Source: Nitrospira sp.
Lineage (GTDB): Bacteria > Nitrospirota > Nitrospiria > Nitrospirales > Nitrospiraceae
Direction of reading: 5' to 3'
Assembly (NCBI GenBank): GCA_005116895.1
Contig: SWDO01000014.1
Coordinates: forward strand, 1-49,617
DNA: 49,617 bases
The translations under genes and the position numbers were made by a program. How positions within the stretch are numbered: position 1 is the first letter of the stretch; every line of letters starts with the position of its first letter. The notes below the pieces were generated by a model. That model saw nothing but the letters and a program-made list of their open reading frames with translations, was not told the origin of the DNA and ran no database searches. Shown here one piece after another: positions 7,560-16,320 of the stretch.

Positions 7560-10500
7560 CGATCTCCTGATACCGGATCGTATGGCGCGCGAGTCGGCCG
7601 AGACGACATTCGATCGCAATGTCGTTGTTGTGGCAGGGGCAGGGACAGGCAAGACGACGTTGCTCGTGAATCGCCTCGTGTATCTGCTGATGAAGGAACC
7701 CGCTCCGGTCTTGATCACGCAGGTCGTCGCCTTAACCTTTACCAACAAGGCGGCGACCGAAATGAAAGTCCGGCTGCGCGAGCGACTCGTGGTGCTTGCT
7801 CGCCCGGAGGCCGACCCGGTGCGATCAGGCGACGGAGGGGCGGTCTCACGGGAGGATCTGCGAGATCGCTACGGACTCAGCGCTGATGCGATTGCCGCGC
7901 GCGCACAGGCAGCACTCAGCGATCTCGAAAAGGCTCAGATCGGCACCCTTCATAGTTTCGCCGGACACCTGTTGCGACTCCACCCGCTAGAGAGCGGAGT
8001 CGATCCTGATTTTAAGGAAGACGACGGCTTACGATTTGAAGAACAATTCACTGCAGCGTGGGATTGCTGGCTCGACCAGGAATTGAGCCGAGCCGGACAA
8101 CAGCATCGCCTCTGGCGATCGGTCTTGTCATCGACCACTCTTGAAACGGTCAGAACGTTGGCCCGGTCTTTGTGCAGCGAATTGATCGACCTCGATACGC
8201 TGCAACAACAACTCGCATCCACAGCGGTGCCTCCGGTTGTCTTGAGTTGGATTCAACATATGGGAGACCGGGCGGAGCAACTTTTGAAGACATACGATCG
8301 ACCAACGCGCCGGAATGTTGAGCAGATGCTCGCCGCGACGGCGTCGTTAATGCGCCTCATGGCAGACAATGGGTTACCAGGCCGGCAAGGCCTGGCGATG
8401 GAAGAACGAGAACGGTTCGGCAAGGATCTCGGAAGCGCCGTGGGTGGGTGGGAGAAAGGTGATTTCAAAGAGGCGGCCGCGCTCATCCAGGCGGCGCAAC
8501 AGCTCCTGGCGGTCGACCATACATTCTTGAACGATCTCGTGACGCTACTCATACCGCTAGTGCGGAACATTCGTGAAACCTTTGCTCGGCAGGGCTGGAT
8601 TTCGTTTGATGGGTTGCTGGCACGGGCACGGACACTGCTCCTCGAACATCCGTCGGTCCGTGAACGGATTAAGCGGGACTATCGAGCCGTGTTAGTCGAT
8701 GAATTTCAGGACACAGACCCGGTGCAGTACGAGATCATCCTTGCGGTCTCCGAGCGGCAGGGGAGCCAGGCGGCTCACTGGCACGCGATGGCGCTCGAAC
8801 CGGGAAAACTCTTCATTGTGGGAGACCCCAAACAGTCGATCTATGCCTTTCGGCGAGCCGATATCGAAGCGTTCGACCGCGTTGTGGAAAAGGTCACGAT
8901 GGACGATGGAGTGGCCCAGACGCTGACCACGAATTTCCGGAGCGATGTGGCCGTGTTAGAGCCGGTGAATGAGGTCTTTGATCGGTTGTTCGAACGACAG
9001 CCGCTGGTCCAGCCAGCGAATGTTCGATTGGAGGTGCGACCCCAACGGCGTCAGGCGTCAATCGAACCGGGCGTTCGTCTCAGCGTGACCACGCCAGATG
9101 GTGAAGCCGAGACATTTGATGCGGCAGGAGCGACGAGAGCCGAGAGCGAAGTGCTGGCTCGCTGGTTGAACGACGAGGTCCTGAGTCGCCCTTCCGTGAA
9201 GCCGGGACACATCGCGTTGCTCTTCAGAAAACTTACGCAAGCCGATGCCTACCTCGATGCCTTGCGCCGGCACGATATTCCCTACGTCATCGAGGGGGAA
9301 AAGCATTTCTATCGTCGTCAGGAGGTCATTGACCTTGTCAATTTGCTGCGGATCTTGGATCATCCTCATGACGAAATCGCGTTAGCTGGTCTCCTTCGGT
9401 CACCACTTGGAGGGCTGACGGATCGAGAGCTCTATGAGCTCAAGCAGGCGGGGCATTTCAATTATCTTCATGCCGTGGGTCTCGGGTCGTGGTCCCATGC
9501 CCGCGCGGCTGCTGTTCGGCGGTTGTACGAACACCTGGCGTGGCTGCACCGGGCTATCGCCATGCTGCCATTGGCTGAGGCCATCGCGCTGATGTTTGAC
9601 CGATTGCCGATCCTAGATCTGGCGGCGGCATCGCTCCATGGCGAACAGGCCGTGGCCAACCTCCTGAAAGTCAAACAGACGGCTGCGTCATTGGCCGACC
9701 GGCCCCACATGACCTTGAGCGGATTTGTGGAGCTCATGATTGCTCGCCTTGACGAACAACCGGACGAATCGGAGAGTCCTCTCGCCGAGGAGTCGCTCGA
9801 AGCCGTGCACGTGTTGACGATTCATAAGGCCAAGGGGTTGGAATTCCCCATTGTTGTGCTGCCGGGCCTTCACCAAGGGAGCGGGCGGGAGCGAAGCGTG
9901 CCGCAGGTTTCCTATGATTGGTCGAGTGGCATCTATGGCCTCTCCCTCGACCGTCAACGGTCCCTCGGTTCGTTGCTGGTCCAGCACAAACTGCGGCTGC
10001 GAGAAGAAGCGGAACGGCGACGCGTGCTCTATGTCGGGATGACCAGGGCCAAAGAGTTGTTGCTGTTGTCAGGAGGGATCACCGGCCGCTCAATCGGCGA
10101 AACGGTCTTTGACCTGCTGCAGAATATTGGGACGGGGGAGATCGGAATAGCCTCGACGGAGGCGTTGACAATCGGCGGTAGCGCGATTCCCCATCGAGTG
10201 ATCAAGGCACCGGAACGAAAGCGGCCACGCCGACGGTCGGACAGAACAGCCAGTGAGGGGTTGATCAATCCAGAAGAGGTTGCTGAGCGGTGGGAGACCA
10301 GGACCGCTCGATGGACCGAAGTTCGTGAGACTTCCCATCATCTGACACCGACGACGCTGGGTAAACGATCGGCGTGGGTTGTGCGTGAAGCGACGCCAGT
10401 TCGACAGGATGCCGCGGTTGGGAGGTTGGCTGGTGTGGTGGCTCATCGCCTGCTTGAGCGATGGGACTTTTCACAGGACCCCTATGGGCTATGTGCGCAG

Positions 10501-10902
10501 GTAGTCTTAGCCGTACAGGCAACCCTTGGGCCGGACGACCAGCCTCAGGCTGAAGCCGTCGCTGAATCCGTGACCGATCTTCTTGCGACGTTCGGTCGAT
10601 CGGAAGCCTATGAACGCCTCCGGTCGTCCCAAATCCTTGGCCGAGAAGTCCCGTTCGTCATGCCGTGGGGTAACAGGCAGGTCATGGAAGGAGTGATCGA
10701 CCTGATCTACCGGCTGGATGGAGAGCTGTGGGTGGCTGACTATAAAACGGATGCGATATCAGCCGATCAGGCGGTGGCTCGTGCGGAGCGGTATCGCACA
10801 CAGAGTGAGGTCTATAAAGTCGCGGTCCAACAAAGCCTAGGCATCGACTCAGTTCGCTTCCACTGTCTGTTTCTGCGATGTGCGATGGCTGTGGAGTTAT
10901 AG
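7552..10902 (+). CDS. addA: AddA-like ATP-dependent helicase/nuclease
   Basis: This is a UvrD/Rep-type superfamily 1A helicase of about 1116 aa fused to a C-terminal RecB nuclease. Visible motifs are Walker A AGAGTGKTT (about 28-36), TLTF-like VALTFTNKAATEM, Walker B LVDEFQDTD, GDPKQSIYAFRRA, TNFRSD, VLTIHKAKGLEF and VLYVGMTRAK. The nuclease domain ends with MEGVIDLIY then LWVADYKTD. All helicase motifs are intact. It forms the recombination nuclease with the preceding AddB-like subunit. I chose ATG 7552, overlapping the addB stop by 8 bases. A GTG at 7534 would add six residues. Confidence 0.9.
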   Translation: MSNDLLIPDRMARESAETTFDRNVVVVAGAGTGKTTLLVNRLVYLLMKEPAPVLITQVVALTFTNKAATEMKVRLRERLVVLARPEADPVRSGDGGAVSREDLRDRYGLSADAIAARAQAALSDLEKAQIGTLHSFAGHLLRLHPLESGVDPDFKEDDGLRFEEQFTAAWDCWLDQELSRAGQQHRLWRSVLSSTTLETVRTLARSLCSELIDLDTLQQQLASTAVPPVVLSWIQHMGDRAEQLLKTYDRPTRRNVEQMLAATASLMRLMADNGLPGRQGLAMEERERFGKDLGSAVGGWEKGDFKEAAALIQAAQQLLAVDHTFLNDLVTLLIPLVRNIRETFARQGWISFDGLLARARTLLLEHPSVRERIKRDYRAVLVDEFQDTDPVQYEIILAVSERQGSQAAHWHAMALEPGKLFIVGDPKQSIYAFRRADIEAFDRVVEKVTMDDGVAQTLTTNFRSDVAVLEPVNEVFDRLFERQPLVQPANVRLEVRPQRRQASIEPGVRLSVTTPDGEAETFDAAGATRAESEVLARWLNDEVLSRPSVKPGHIALLFRKLTQADAYLDALRRHDIPYVIEGEKHFYRRQEVIDLVNLLRILDHPHDEIALAGLLRSPLGGLTDRELYELKQAGHFNYLHAVGLGSWSHARAAAVRRLYEHLAWLHRAIAMLPLAEAIALMFDRLPILDLAAASLHGEQAVANLLKVKQTAASLADRPHMTLSGFVELMIARLDEQPDESESPLAEESLEAVHVLTIHKAKGLEFPIVVLPGLHQGSGRERSVPQVSYDWSSGIYGLSLDRQRSLGSLLVQHKLRLREEAERRRVLYVGMTRAKELLLLSGGITGRSIGETVFDLLQNIGTGEIGIASTEALTIGGSAIPHRVIKAPERKRPRRRSDRTASEGLINPEEVAERWETRTARWTEVRETSHHLTPTTLGKRSAWVVREATPVRQDAAVGRLAGVVAHRLLERWDFSQDPYGLCAQVVLAVQATLGPDDQPQAEAVAESVTDLLATFGRSEAYERLRSSQILGREVPFVMPWGNRQVMEGVIDLIYRLDGELWVADYKTDAISADQAVARAERYRTQSEVYKVAVQQSLGIDSVRFHCLFLRCAMAVEL

Positions 10903-10921
10903 ACGCGCGGGGCATGACACA

Positions 10922-11299
10922 ATGGCCAGGCACGCCCCTATCTCATCTGAGGATTTTGAAAAACTGGTTCAGCAGACGATCGCGAACCTGCCTCTTCCCT
11001 ACGCCAAGCTCATGGAGTCTATAGCCGTGGTCGTGGAAGAGGAACCGCCGGAAGAGGTGTTACAGGACTTGGAACTAGACGGCGAGGATGACTTGCTCGG
11101 CCTCTACCAAGGCCAGTCGCTGGCCGCTGATTCGTTCTTTGCGCCCGGAGGGGAGCAGCCGCCTCGCATTTCCATCTATCGCGGACCGATCCTTCGCTGT
11201 TGTGAGAGTCCTGAAGAAGTGGTGCAGGAAGTGCGTGATACCGTTGTCCATGAATTGGGCCACCATGTGGGCCTGGACGACGACGAGATGCCGTACTGA
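10922..11299 (+). CDS. Small zincin-like metallopeptidase (MMP-like family)
   Basis: This 125-aa protein has an HExxH zinc site with a third ligand pattern, VVHELGHHVGLDDDEM, near the C-terminus. It matches the small zincin-like family often annotated as metallopeptidase family protein. The N-terminal segment SSEDFEKLVQQTIANLP and the LGLYQG segment are also typical. It is probably cytoplasmic, and its substrate is unknown. It begins 20 bases after addA, so it may belong to that operon. I preferred ATG 10922 over an in-frame upstream start that would overlap addA. Confidence 0.85.
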   Translation: MARHAPISSEDFEKLVQQTIANLPLPYAKLMESIAVVVEEEPPEEVLQDLELDGEDDLLGLYQGQSLAADSFFAPGGEQPPRISIYRGPILRCCESPEEVVQEVRDTVVHELGHHVGLDDDEMPY

Positions 11300-11334
11300 C
11301 TCAGTTTCGAGTTGCCAGTGTTCCGAACAGAAAC

Positions 11335-12156
11335 TTACTGTTTTGTTGTGGGTGAAGGACTGGGTGGATTCTTGTAATAGCCCAAGATCAGCATGGTGAT
11401 TCCAACCAGCACCATGGGCAGGGAGAGAACCTGGCCCATGGTAATCGGTCCAAGGATAAAGCCTAAGTGCTGATCCGGCTCACGAAAGAGTTCAACGATC
11501 AGTCGGCTGATACCGTAGCCGGTAATGAAGGCCCAGAAGATCGTCCCAGGCGGGGTCGGTCGCCGATCAATCAACCACAATACCGTGAACAGCGTCAGCC
11601 CTTCCAGCGTTGCTTCGTACAATTGTGAGGGATGGCGGCAGGCGGGACCCCCTGCTGGGAAAACCATGCACCAGTCCACATCCGTCGACCGCCCATACAG
11701 TTCACCGTTGATAAAGTTGCCTATCCGGCCAAACCCCAATCCAATCGGCGTGACGGCTGTCGCTAAATCCGCAACGGTATAGGTCGGAATGCCCTGCCGC
11801 CTGCTGAACCAGATTAGCGCAATAGCAGTCCCGATGAGTCCGCCGTGGAAGGACATGCCCCCTTCCCAGACCGCCAGAAGTTTCAGCGGGTTCTGGATGT
11901 AATAGGAAAAATTGTAGAACAGCGTATAGCCAATTCTGCCACCTAGAAACACGCCGAAGGCGGCATAGACGACCATGTCATAGACCTGGTCTTTCCTGAT
12001 CGCCAACCCTTTATGGGTTATTTTGCGTTGAATAAGGAAGTATGCCGCAGTTAGCCCGATCAGGTACATCAGCCCGTACCAGCGGAGCTGGATGGGGCCG
12101 AGTCCCACAAGCACTGGGTCGATATTTGGGTAGGGGATGGCGGCTAGGGGACCCAT
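11335..12156 (-). CDS. lgt: Prolipoprotein diacylglyceryl transferase
   Basis: This 273-aa polytopic inner-membrane enzyme transfers diacylglyceryl from phosphatidylglycerol to the lipobox Cys of prolipoproteins. Visible features are IQLRWYGLMYLIG near the N-terminus, the GGRIGYTLFYN segment, GGMSFHGGLIG with the essential His, and the Lgt signature GRIGNFINGELYGR. About seven hydrophobic segments are present, and the length is normal. The gene converges on the metallopeptidase gene with a 35-base gap. Several lipoproteins in the window are potential substrates, such as those at 13700, 36946 and 48546. Confidence 0.95.
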   Translation of the reverse strand: MGPLAAIPYPNIDPVLVGLGPIQLRWYGLMYLIGLTAAYFLIQRKITHKGLAIRKDQVYDMVVYAAFGVFLGGRIGYTLFYNFSYYIQNPLKLLAVWEGGMSFHGGLIGTAIALIWFSRRQGIPTYTVADLATAVTPIGLGFGRIGNFINGELYGRSTDVDWCMVFPAGGPACRHPSQLYEATLEGLTLFTVLWLIDRRPTPPGTIFWAFITGYGISRLIVELFREPDQHLGFILGPITMGQVLSLPMVLVGITMLILGYYKNPPSPSPTTKQ

Positions 12157-12513
12157 GAATCCGCTTCCAAAGCAGTCCTTTGTGAGACAGCGTTGTTAGA
12201 TCGAGAGGCACACAAATACTGAATCATCTTCCACTTCAGTTGCGGGCCCGGCAAAACTTGCCGTTGGATAATACGGGGGCTTACGTATCAATGCAAGCAC
12301 GCAAAAGATTAGAAGCTGCTAAGACTTGACCTTGGCAAATTGGCCTCCATGGCCGACTGCCAAAGATACATGAAGAGAAAGTGTTGGTTTTCTGAAACGA
12401 CTGTACCTCGGTCTGTCGACAAAAAGAGACCAAAAATTAGTCACTCCTCATGGACAAAAATCGCCCCCTGTGATTTTTCACGAGAATCGGCTCTTTTGCG
12501 CAGACGCAAATTC
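12157..12513. other. Intergenic region between lgt and ytxH-like gene
   Basis: No gene is supported here. The region is AT-richer than its neighbours. It contains a small palindrome, tttgcg-caga-cgcaaa (about 12495-12510), directly before the sigma-54-type promoter, a possible protein-binding site. Confidence 0.4.
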
Positions 12514-12529
12514 TGGCACAGAGCATGCT
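12514..12529 (+). promoter_or_regulatory. Probable sigma-54 (RpoN) promoter of the YtxH gene
   Basis: TGGCACagagcATGCT matches the -24/-12 consensus TGGCAC-N5-TTGCW, with one mismatch in the -12 element, and lies about 70 bp upstream of the YtxH start. The 24/12 GG and GC dinucleotides have the correct 10-bp spacing. Activation by an enhancer-binding protein would be expected. Confidence 0.6.
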
Positions 12530-12599
12530 GAATGATCTTGGCATAGGAAGCGTTCAGAAACGATCTTCCGGCTCATTTACCATCATGAGGAGGTTCACC

Positions 12600-12869
12600 A
12601 TGTCGGAGCAGGGGAATCAGGTCGCCAAGGCAGCAGCATTCATCGCCGGTGGGGCGGTCATTGGAGCAGGACTCGGGCTCCTCTTCGCTCCACAGACCGG
12701 TGTGGAGACTCGCCGAAGCATCGGCCGGTATGCCCGCAAGGCGCAGGTGCAGACCAGCCGATGGGGTCGGGCCGTCAAGTCTGGGGTGGAAGAAGTGCTG
12801 GACCGTAAATCGGCAAAAGCGAAGAGTGCTGAAGAGTCGCGGCCGCAATTGACTGCGGTCTTGAACTAA
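12600..12869 (+). CDS. YtxH domain protein
   Basis: This 89-aa protein has one glycine-rich membrane-spanning segment, AFIAGGAVIGAGLGLLFAP, followed by PQTGVETRRSI and a basic, helical tail. This is the YtxH signature of small stress-associated membrane proteins. The ATG at 12600 follows a strong ribosome-binding site (gaggaggtt). The probable sigma-54 promoter upstream suggests regulated expression under stress or nutrient limitation. The molecular role of the family is poorly known. Confidence 0.85.
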   Translation: MSEQGNQVAKAAAFIAGGAVIGAGLGLLFAPQTGVETRRSIGRYARKAQVQTSRWGRAVKSGVEEVLDRKSAKAKSAEESRPQLTAVLN

Positions 12870-12882
12870 GCTTCTCGACGAT

Positions 12883-12942
12883 CATCGGTAGCGGATCACC
12901 CCGTCGCTCTCCTCCGTCGGCACGGGCTGACTGCTACCGATG
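12883..12942. terminator. Inverted repeat between convergent genes
   Basis: catcggtagc (12883-12892) and gctaccgatg (12933-12942) are perfect 10-bp reverse complements with a 40-nt loop. They lie between the convergent YtxH and haem-protein genes; the right arm includes the latter's stop codon. It could act as a two-way terminator, but no T tract is present. Confidence 0.35.
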
Positions 12943-13677
12943 GTCCGAGGGAATCTGAATACTGATGGCCCCGGCCAGTTTGCCTGCCTGAGCACCTTCT
13001 CGCGGATAGCCGGACATATCAAGGATTCCCTTGGGGTTTCCATGGCAGACAAGACAATCCTCTGAATAATAGATCGGCACCACAGCTCTGAGTAACTGTT
13101 CACCGCCAAGCCACTCTATAATCGGCGTGGTTGAGGATGGTTGGCTCGCAAGTCGTTTCAAGACCATCTCCTCATACTCATCCGGGGCGTTCTGCAAATT
13201 CCTCGGTTCGAGGGCGGTCTGTTTAATTGTGACCTTCGATCGTGTCGAGAACTTCCTTGCGGCCTGGCTGCCGAACGTGGCCGGGATAAAGTTCTTGTAC
13301 CCGATGCCACGTTGATTGATGACAAACTGGGCGTCCGATACAACCTCTTTGCTGGCACTGAGCAGCAGTGTGAGCAGCTCAGTGGTCGAGATCGGCACGG
13401 AGGAGGGGGAAGCTTTTAGATCAACATGTGTCTGACGAGCAAATTCATCCAGGACCAATTGTTCGAACACCCCGGGCGTGAAACCCTTGTCGGCCTTCTG
13501 CGGATCATTGATCAAAGACTGGTTTCGCTCGACGATCACACGCCCAGCATTAAGGAGGGTCGCTAAGAGCGCTGCTGTTTGTTCGGCCTCCTTCTGGGAA
13601 GTTTGTGACCAGCCACTTTGGGGACAGAGAAGAACCAAGACCAAGCCAAGAGGTAGAAAGATTTTCAGGGGACGCAT
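12934..13677 (-). CDS. Secreted Tll0287-like (DUF3365) haem-binding protein
   Basis: This 247-aa protein starts MRPLKIFLPLGLVLVLLC with a signal peptide ending near GWSQ. It contains FIPATFG and KFSTRSKVTIKQT, then a c-type haem site SEDCLVCHGNPKG and the ending GAISIQIP. This order matches the Tll0287-like/DUF3365 family, periplasmic haem proteins with a PAS-like fold often linked to redox sensing. The ATG at 13677 has ggaggg 8 bases upstream; other ATGs at 13683 and 13734 are less suitable. It lies 22 bases after the solute-binding lipoprotein gene, probably in one operon. Redox or ligand sensing is inference. Confidence 0.8.
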   Translation of the reverse strand: MRPLKIFLPLGLVLVLLCPQSGWSQTSQKEAEQTAALLATLLNAGRVIVERNQSLINDPQKADKGFTPGVFEQLVLDEFARQTHVDLKASPSSVPISTTELLTLLLSASKEVVSDAQFVINQRGIGYKNFIPATFGSQAARKFSTRSKVTIKQTALEPRNLQNAPDEYEEMVLKRLASQPSSTTPIIEWLGGEQLLRAVVPIYYSEDCLVCHGNPKGILDMSGYPREGAQAGKLAGAISIQIPSDHR

Positions 13678-13699
13678 CAGCATTCCCTCCACTTCTCCA

Positions 13700-14728
13700 T
13701 CATTGTTCAGCCAATCGGCATTGTCCCTGGTCATAATGGTCAGGAACTTGCGTCACCTCAAGCGGCAGTCCTTCTGCCGTCGCTCGCCGAGTAGGGGCAT
13801 ACTCCGCTTCGATCCAGCGTGTTCTCATCTGTTTCAATCGTCCTGATTCCTCCAAACGAAAGAGCAGATTGTTCAAGAGCCATTGTAACTGACTATGCCC
13901 GTCTCTTGTCACGATGGACAGATCCTCATGAGTCAGAACCAAGGGGGTCTCGTCGATGCGTGTCAAGAGCCGCCAATCCCGCCAGATCCGTTTCGTTACA
14001 TACTCAAGGATGGAATGGTTGGTCAGGATGACATCGATATTCAGATCCTTCGATTCAATGGAGGCGGGAAGCGAATCGCAGATGACCAAGCGAACCCGTT
14101 TGAGATTGGCTTTGGCATACTGGTGAGAGGATCGTCCCTTCTGAACTGCGACGGTTAAGCCGGCAAAGCCTTCCTGGACGGCTGCGAGCGTATCCCAATT
14201 CCCGTTCTGCTTTCCAAATTGCGTCCGCACACGCGCTGCCACCTCTGGCTTTCGGATGATGGCGGCGATTCCGTCGTCGCGCAGGTACGGAGCCGAAAAC
14301 CAGAGGCCGGCCGGCCTTGTGCCGGGAAGGGTCCCACTCACGGACGAGACAAAGAGATCGAGCTGCCCCTCGTTCATTTTAATGAACAGATCGGGAAAAC
14401 GCGTGACATGCAGGGTGGGGACGATCGGAGTGGAACCGCCGCAGTGAGCGGTGAGCGCGTCGGCAACCTCTCGGATCAGTTCGATGTCCAGGCCCGTGAC
14501 CCGAATCCCTTCGTTGGTATACATGGCAGGAAAGATGAACGGGCGAAACGGTTCAACTGAAATGCCGACGCGCAACCGTCCGCGTGTACAGATCGTGGAC
14601 AGCTCGTCGCGAGTCAACGGGTGTATGAGCTCGACGGCATCATAGACAAGACCGCATCCTTGCAGAAGAATGCAGAGCCCCGTCAGGATAAGCGACCCAA
14701 GGAATTTCTTAACGGCGCAAACGCTCAC
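13700..14728 (-). CDS. Solute-binding lipoprotein, bacterial SBP family 3
   Basis: This 342-aa protein begins with a lipoprotein signal peptide (LTGLCILLQGC, lipobox Cys about residue 25). The periplasmic binding fold follows: GRLRVGISVEPFRPF, VTGLDIELIREVADAL, GQLDLFVSSVSGTLPG, WFSAPYLRDDGIAAI and GLTVAVQKGRSSHQY. The motifs resemble amino-acid-binding ABC components, but no permease or ATPase is nearby. It may therefore be an orphan sensor partner, perhaps of the haem-binding protein encoded next. The tail of about 40 residues is basic and unusual for the family. Confidence 0.8.
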   Translation of the reverse strand: MSVCAVKKFLGSLILTGLCILLQGCGLVYDAVELIHPLTRDELSTICTRGRLRVGISVEPFRPFIFPAMYTNEGIRVTGLDIELIREVADALTAHCGGSTPIVPTLHVTRFPDLFIKMNEGQLDLFVSSVSGTLPGTRPAGLWFSAPYLRDDGIAAIIRKPEVAARVRTQFGKQNGNWDTLAAVQEGFAGLTVAVQKGRSSHQYAKANLKRVRLVICDSLPASIESKDLNIDVILTNHSILEYVTKRIWRDWRLLTRIDETPLVLTHEDLSIVTRDGHSQLQWLLNNLLFRLEESGRLKQMRTRWIEAEYAPTRRATAEGLPLEVTQVPDHYDQGQCRLAEQ

Positions 14729-14772
14729 GATTCATATCTCCCATGTCTCGACAGCTCGTCAGCACCATCGGC

Positions 14773-15383
14773 TTAAAACCGAAGGCCGATGGTGAAGAGC
14801 CATTGTTTTGCCAAATCGGACCTGCCCTGGGCATCGATCTCGAATCGCATGTACTGAAGTCCCATATCGACAGAAAATCCCTGAGCAACAGGAAATCGTA
14901 CACCGATCTGTCCTCCATATAGGTAGCCAGGTGAAAGGTCGCCACATAGGGTACCGCCCGATGCTCCAGCGGACCGAAGAGCACATGTCGCAGAATGCGA
15001 CTGATGGGTTTGCTGCTTGGAAAATCCAACACGTCGATGAAATTATTCCAACGTGGGTTCGCATAAAGAAGATGTTGGTCAGTAGTTATAATAGGATTAT
15101 GAAGACTGAAATACTGGTAGATCCCTCTCACTTCAAGGGGGCCATAGCGAAGCGCGGTGAATCCGCCTTTAACGGAGATAAGTCTGCTTTTAGGTCCAAA
15201 GTTTTGTTGGTTGAAGGCTGCGTCGAAACTGAACGGACGGAGCGGAAGAATGTCGAGCACCGCCTCTTGGCTCACCGCTTCATTCGGCATTGCCGTTATG
15301 AGCAGGAATGCAGCGACCAGAAATCGTGAAGCCTTGGTTTGCAGTGCGCCACCCCGCGACCGTATCGTTACAAATTTCCGCAC
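14773..15383 (-). pseudogene. Outer-membrane beta-barrel protein, frameshifted
   Basis: The 5' frame has a leader (FLVAAFLLITAMPNEA) and then amphipathic strands such as EVRGIYQYFSLHN and EHRAVPYVA. The matching 3' frame reads SPGYLYGGQIGVRFPVAQGF, then MGLQYMRFEI, and ends FTIGLRF followed by a stop at 14773. A terminal Phe after alternating hydrophobic residues is the BAM signal of outer-membrane barrels. The halves join if one base is restored near 14935-14948. Without it, translation runs on to 14709 with an unrelated tail. The total would be about 203 aa, resembling small barrels such as acyloxyacyl hydrolases, but the His-Ser pair of PagL is not evident. Confidence 0.65.
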
Positions 15384-15413
15384 GCTACATGATAGCGCAA
15401 GGCGAGGGTGGAT

Positions 15414-15627
15414 TCTCTAGCAGAATGCTGAAAAAGTCAGCCAGCGGCGTTCTCGCGTCACTCACAGGCTCAACGTACCGAAGCGTACGTCTCGCCTCCT
15501 CGCTCGCTGCGGCCTTGCTGGACAGCCTTTTTGAGCATTCTGGGGTGTAGAGTGCTGCAGATTTTTCTGTCATCGTGCAACGGTGTGCGAAGCAGAAGCT
15601 GAGTTTTTCAGCAGACTGCTAGAGTTT
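15414..15627. repeat. Nested inverted repeat with a 122-bp hairpin core
   Basis: The outer arms (15414-15440 and 15601-15627, around ctctagcag and gctgaaaaa) are reverse complements at 24 of 27 positions. Inside lies a 122-bp core (15421-15542) whose own ends (cagaatgctgaaaaag and its near complement) pair as a second hairpin. A diverged copy of the core occurs at 28043-28164, so this is a dispersed repeat family. It contains runs of A and T beside GC-rich stem parts and could also terminate transcription. Confidence 0.8.
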
Positions 15628-15779
15628 TTCTGGAGTCTTGCTTAGGCGATCGCCAGGCATGCGATCCCATGGCAGATTCAGTCTGTCGCACACGATGTCT
15701 GGGTATAGTAAATAGGTAGGCACGAGGCCACGAGAAAAGTGGCGGTTGACCATCGTCGCTATGTTAAAATCCGCCTCGC

Positions 15780-15869
15780 GCCGGAGTGGCGGAATAGGCA
15801 GACGCAAGGGACTTAAAATCCCTCGGGCTCAAAAGGCCCGTACCGGTTCGATCCCGGTCTCCGGCACCA
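15780..15869 (+). tRNA. tRNA-Leu (anticodon TAA)
   Basis: The acceptor stem GCCGGAG (15780-15786) pairs with CTCCGGC (15859-15865), followed by A and an encoded CCA (15867-15869). The anticodon stem agggA-cttaaaa-tccct places TAA at 15814-15816, reading UUA codons. A long variable arm (cgggctc...aggcccg) marks a class II tRNA, as expected for leucine. The T loop is GGTTCGATCCC. The length of 90 nt with CCA is normal. Confidence 0.97.
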
Positions 15870-15943
15870 TGATCAACGGGTAAGGATCAGGCAGAAGCGA
15901 CTCAGCGGGTTCTTTGACCTTCAACATAGCGAAAGAAGGATTT

Positions 15944-16192
15944 ATGGACGTCAAGAAAGGACTTGTGCTCGTCGGGAGCGTGGTTCTGGGTATTTTGTCC
16001 CTGGTCGGAGGAGCATGGGTGATTACTGCGCCTCCGGACAAGATAGAACCCTCGAAGGAGAAGCAATGTAACGAATACGTGGAGCAGTTGGAGATGCTCA
16101 ATCGGTACAAACTCTTCTGGTCGTTTGTCCAACGACGAGGGGCGTTTAACGATTGCTTAAAAAGGGTGGAGGAAAACGGTCAGAAACCCTAA
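15944..16192 (+). CDS. Small single-span membrane protein
   Basis: This 82-aa protein begins MDVKKGLVLVGSVVLGILSLV, a basic start followed by one transmembrane or signal segment. The rest is a charged helical domain with two Cys residues (EKQCNEYVEQLEML and NDCLKRVEE). No family is recognised. An aagga ribosome-binding site precedes ATG 15944. An in-frame start at 15914 would be longer but lacks this site. It lies 74 bases after the tRNA. Export or membrane anchoring is inferred from the leader only. Confidence 0.55.
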   Translation: MDVKKGLVLVGSVVLGILSLVGGAWVITAPPDKIEPSKEKQCNEYVEQLEMLNRYKLFWSFVQRRGAFNDCLKRVEENGQKP

Positions 16193-16320
16193 ATCGATCG
16201 ACCGCCTATCGTCCTCGTGTTCTGCGCGGCATGCATCCCGTCACGGCTCCCTGCTGACAAGGAGTTGTGGTTATCCTCCAACCAGTTGGCCAAAGTCTCG
16301 GCGATGGAAGGCAGTCGTGT

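Noticed and set aside
15385..15573. Reverse open frame of 62 codons across the 122-bp repeat
   Set aside because: It lies entirely within the inverted repeat structure, has no start signal and no family.
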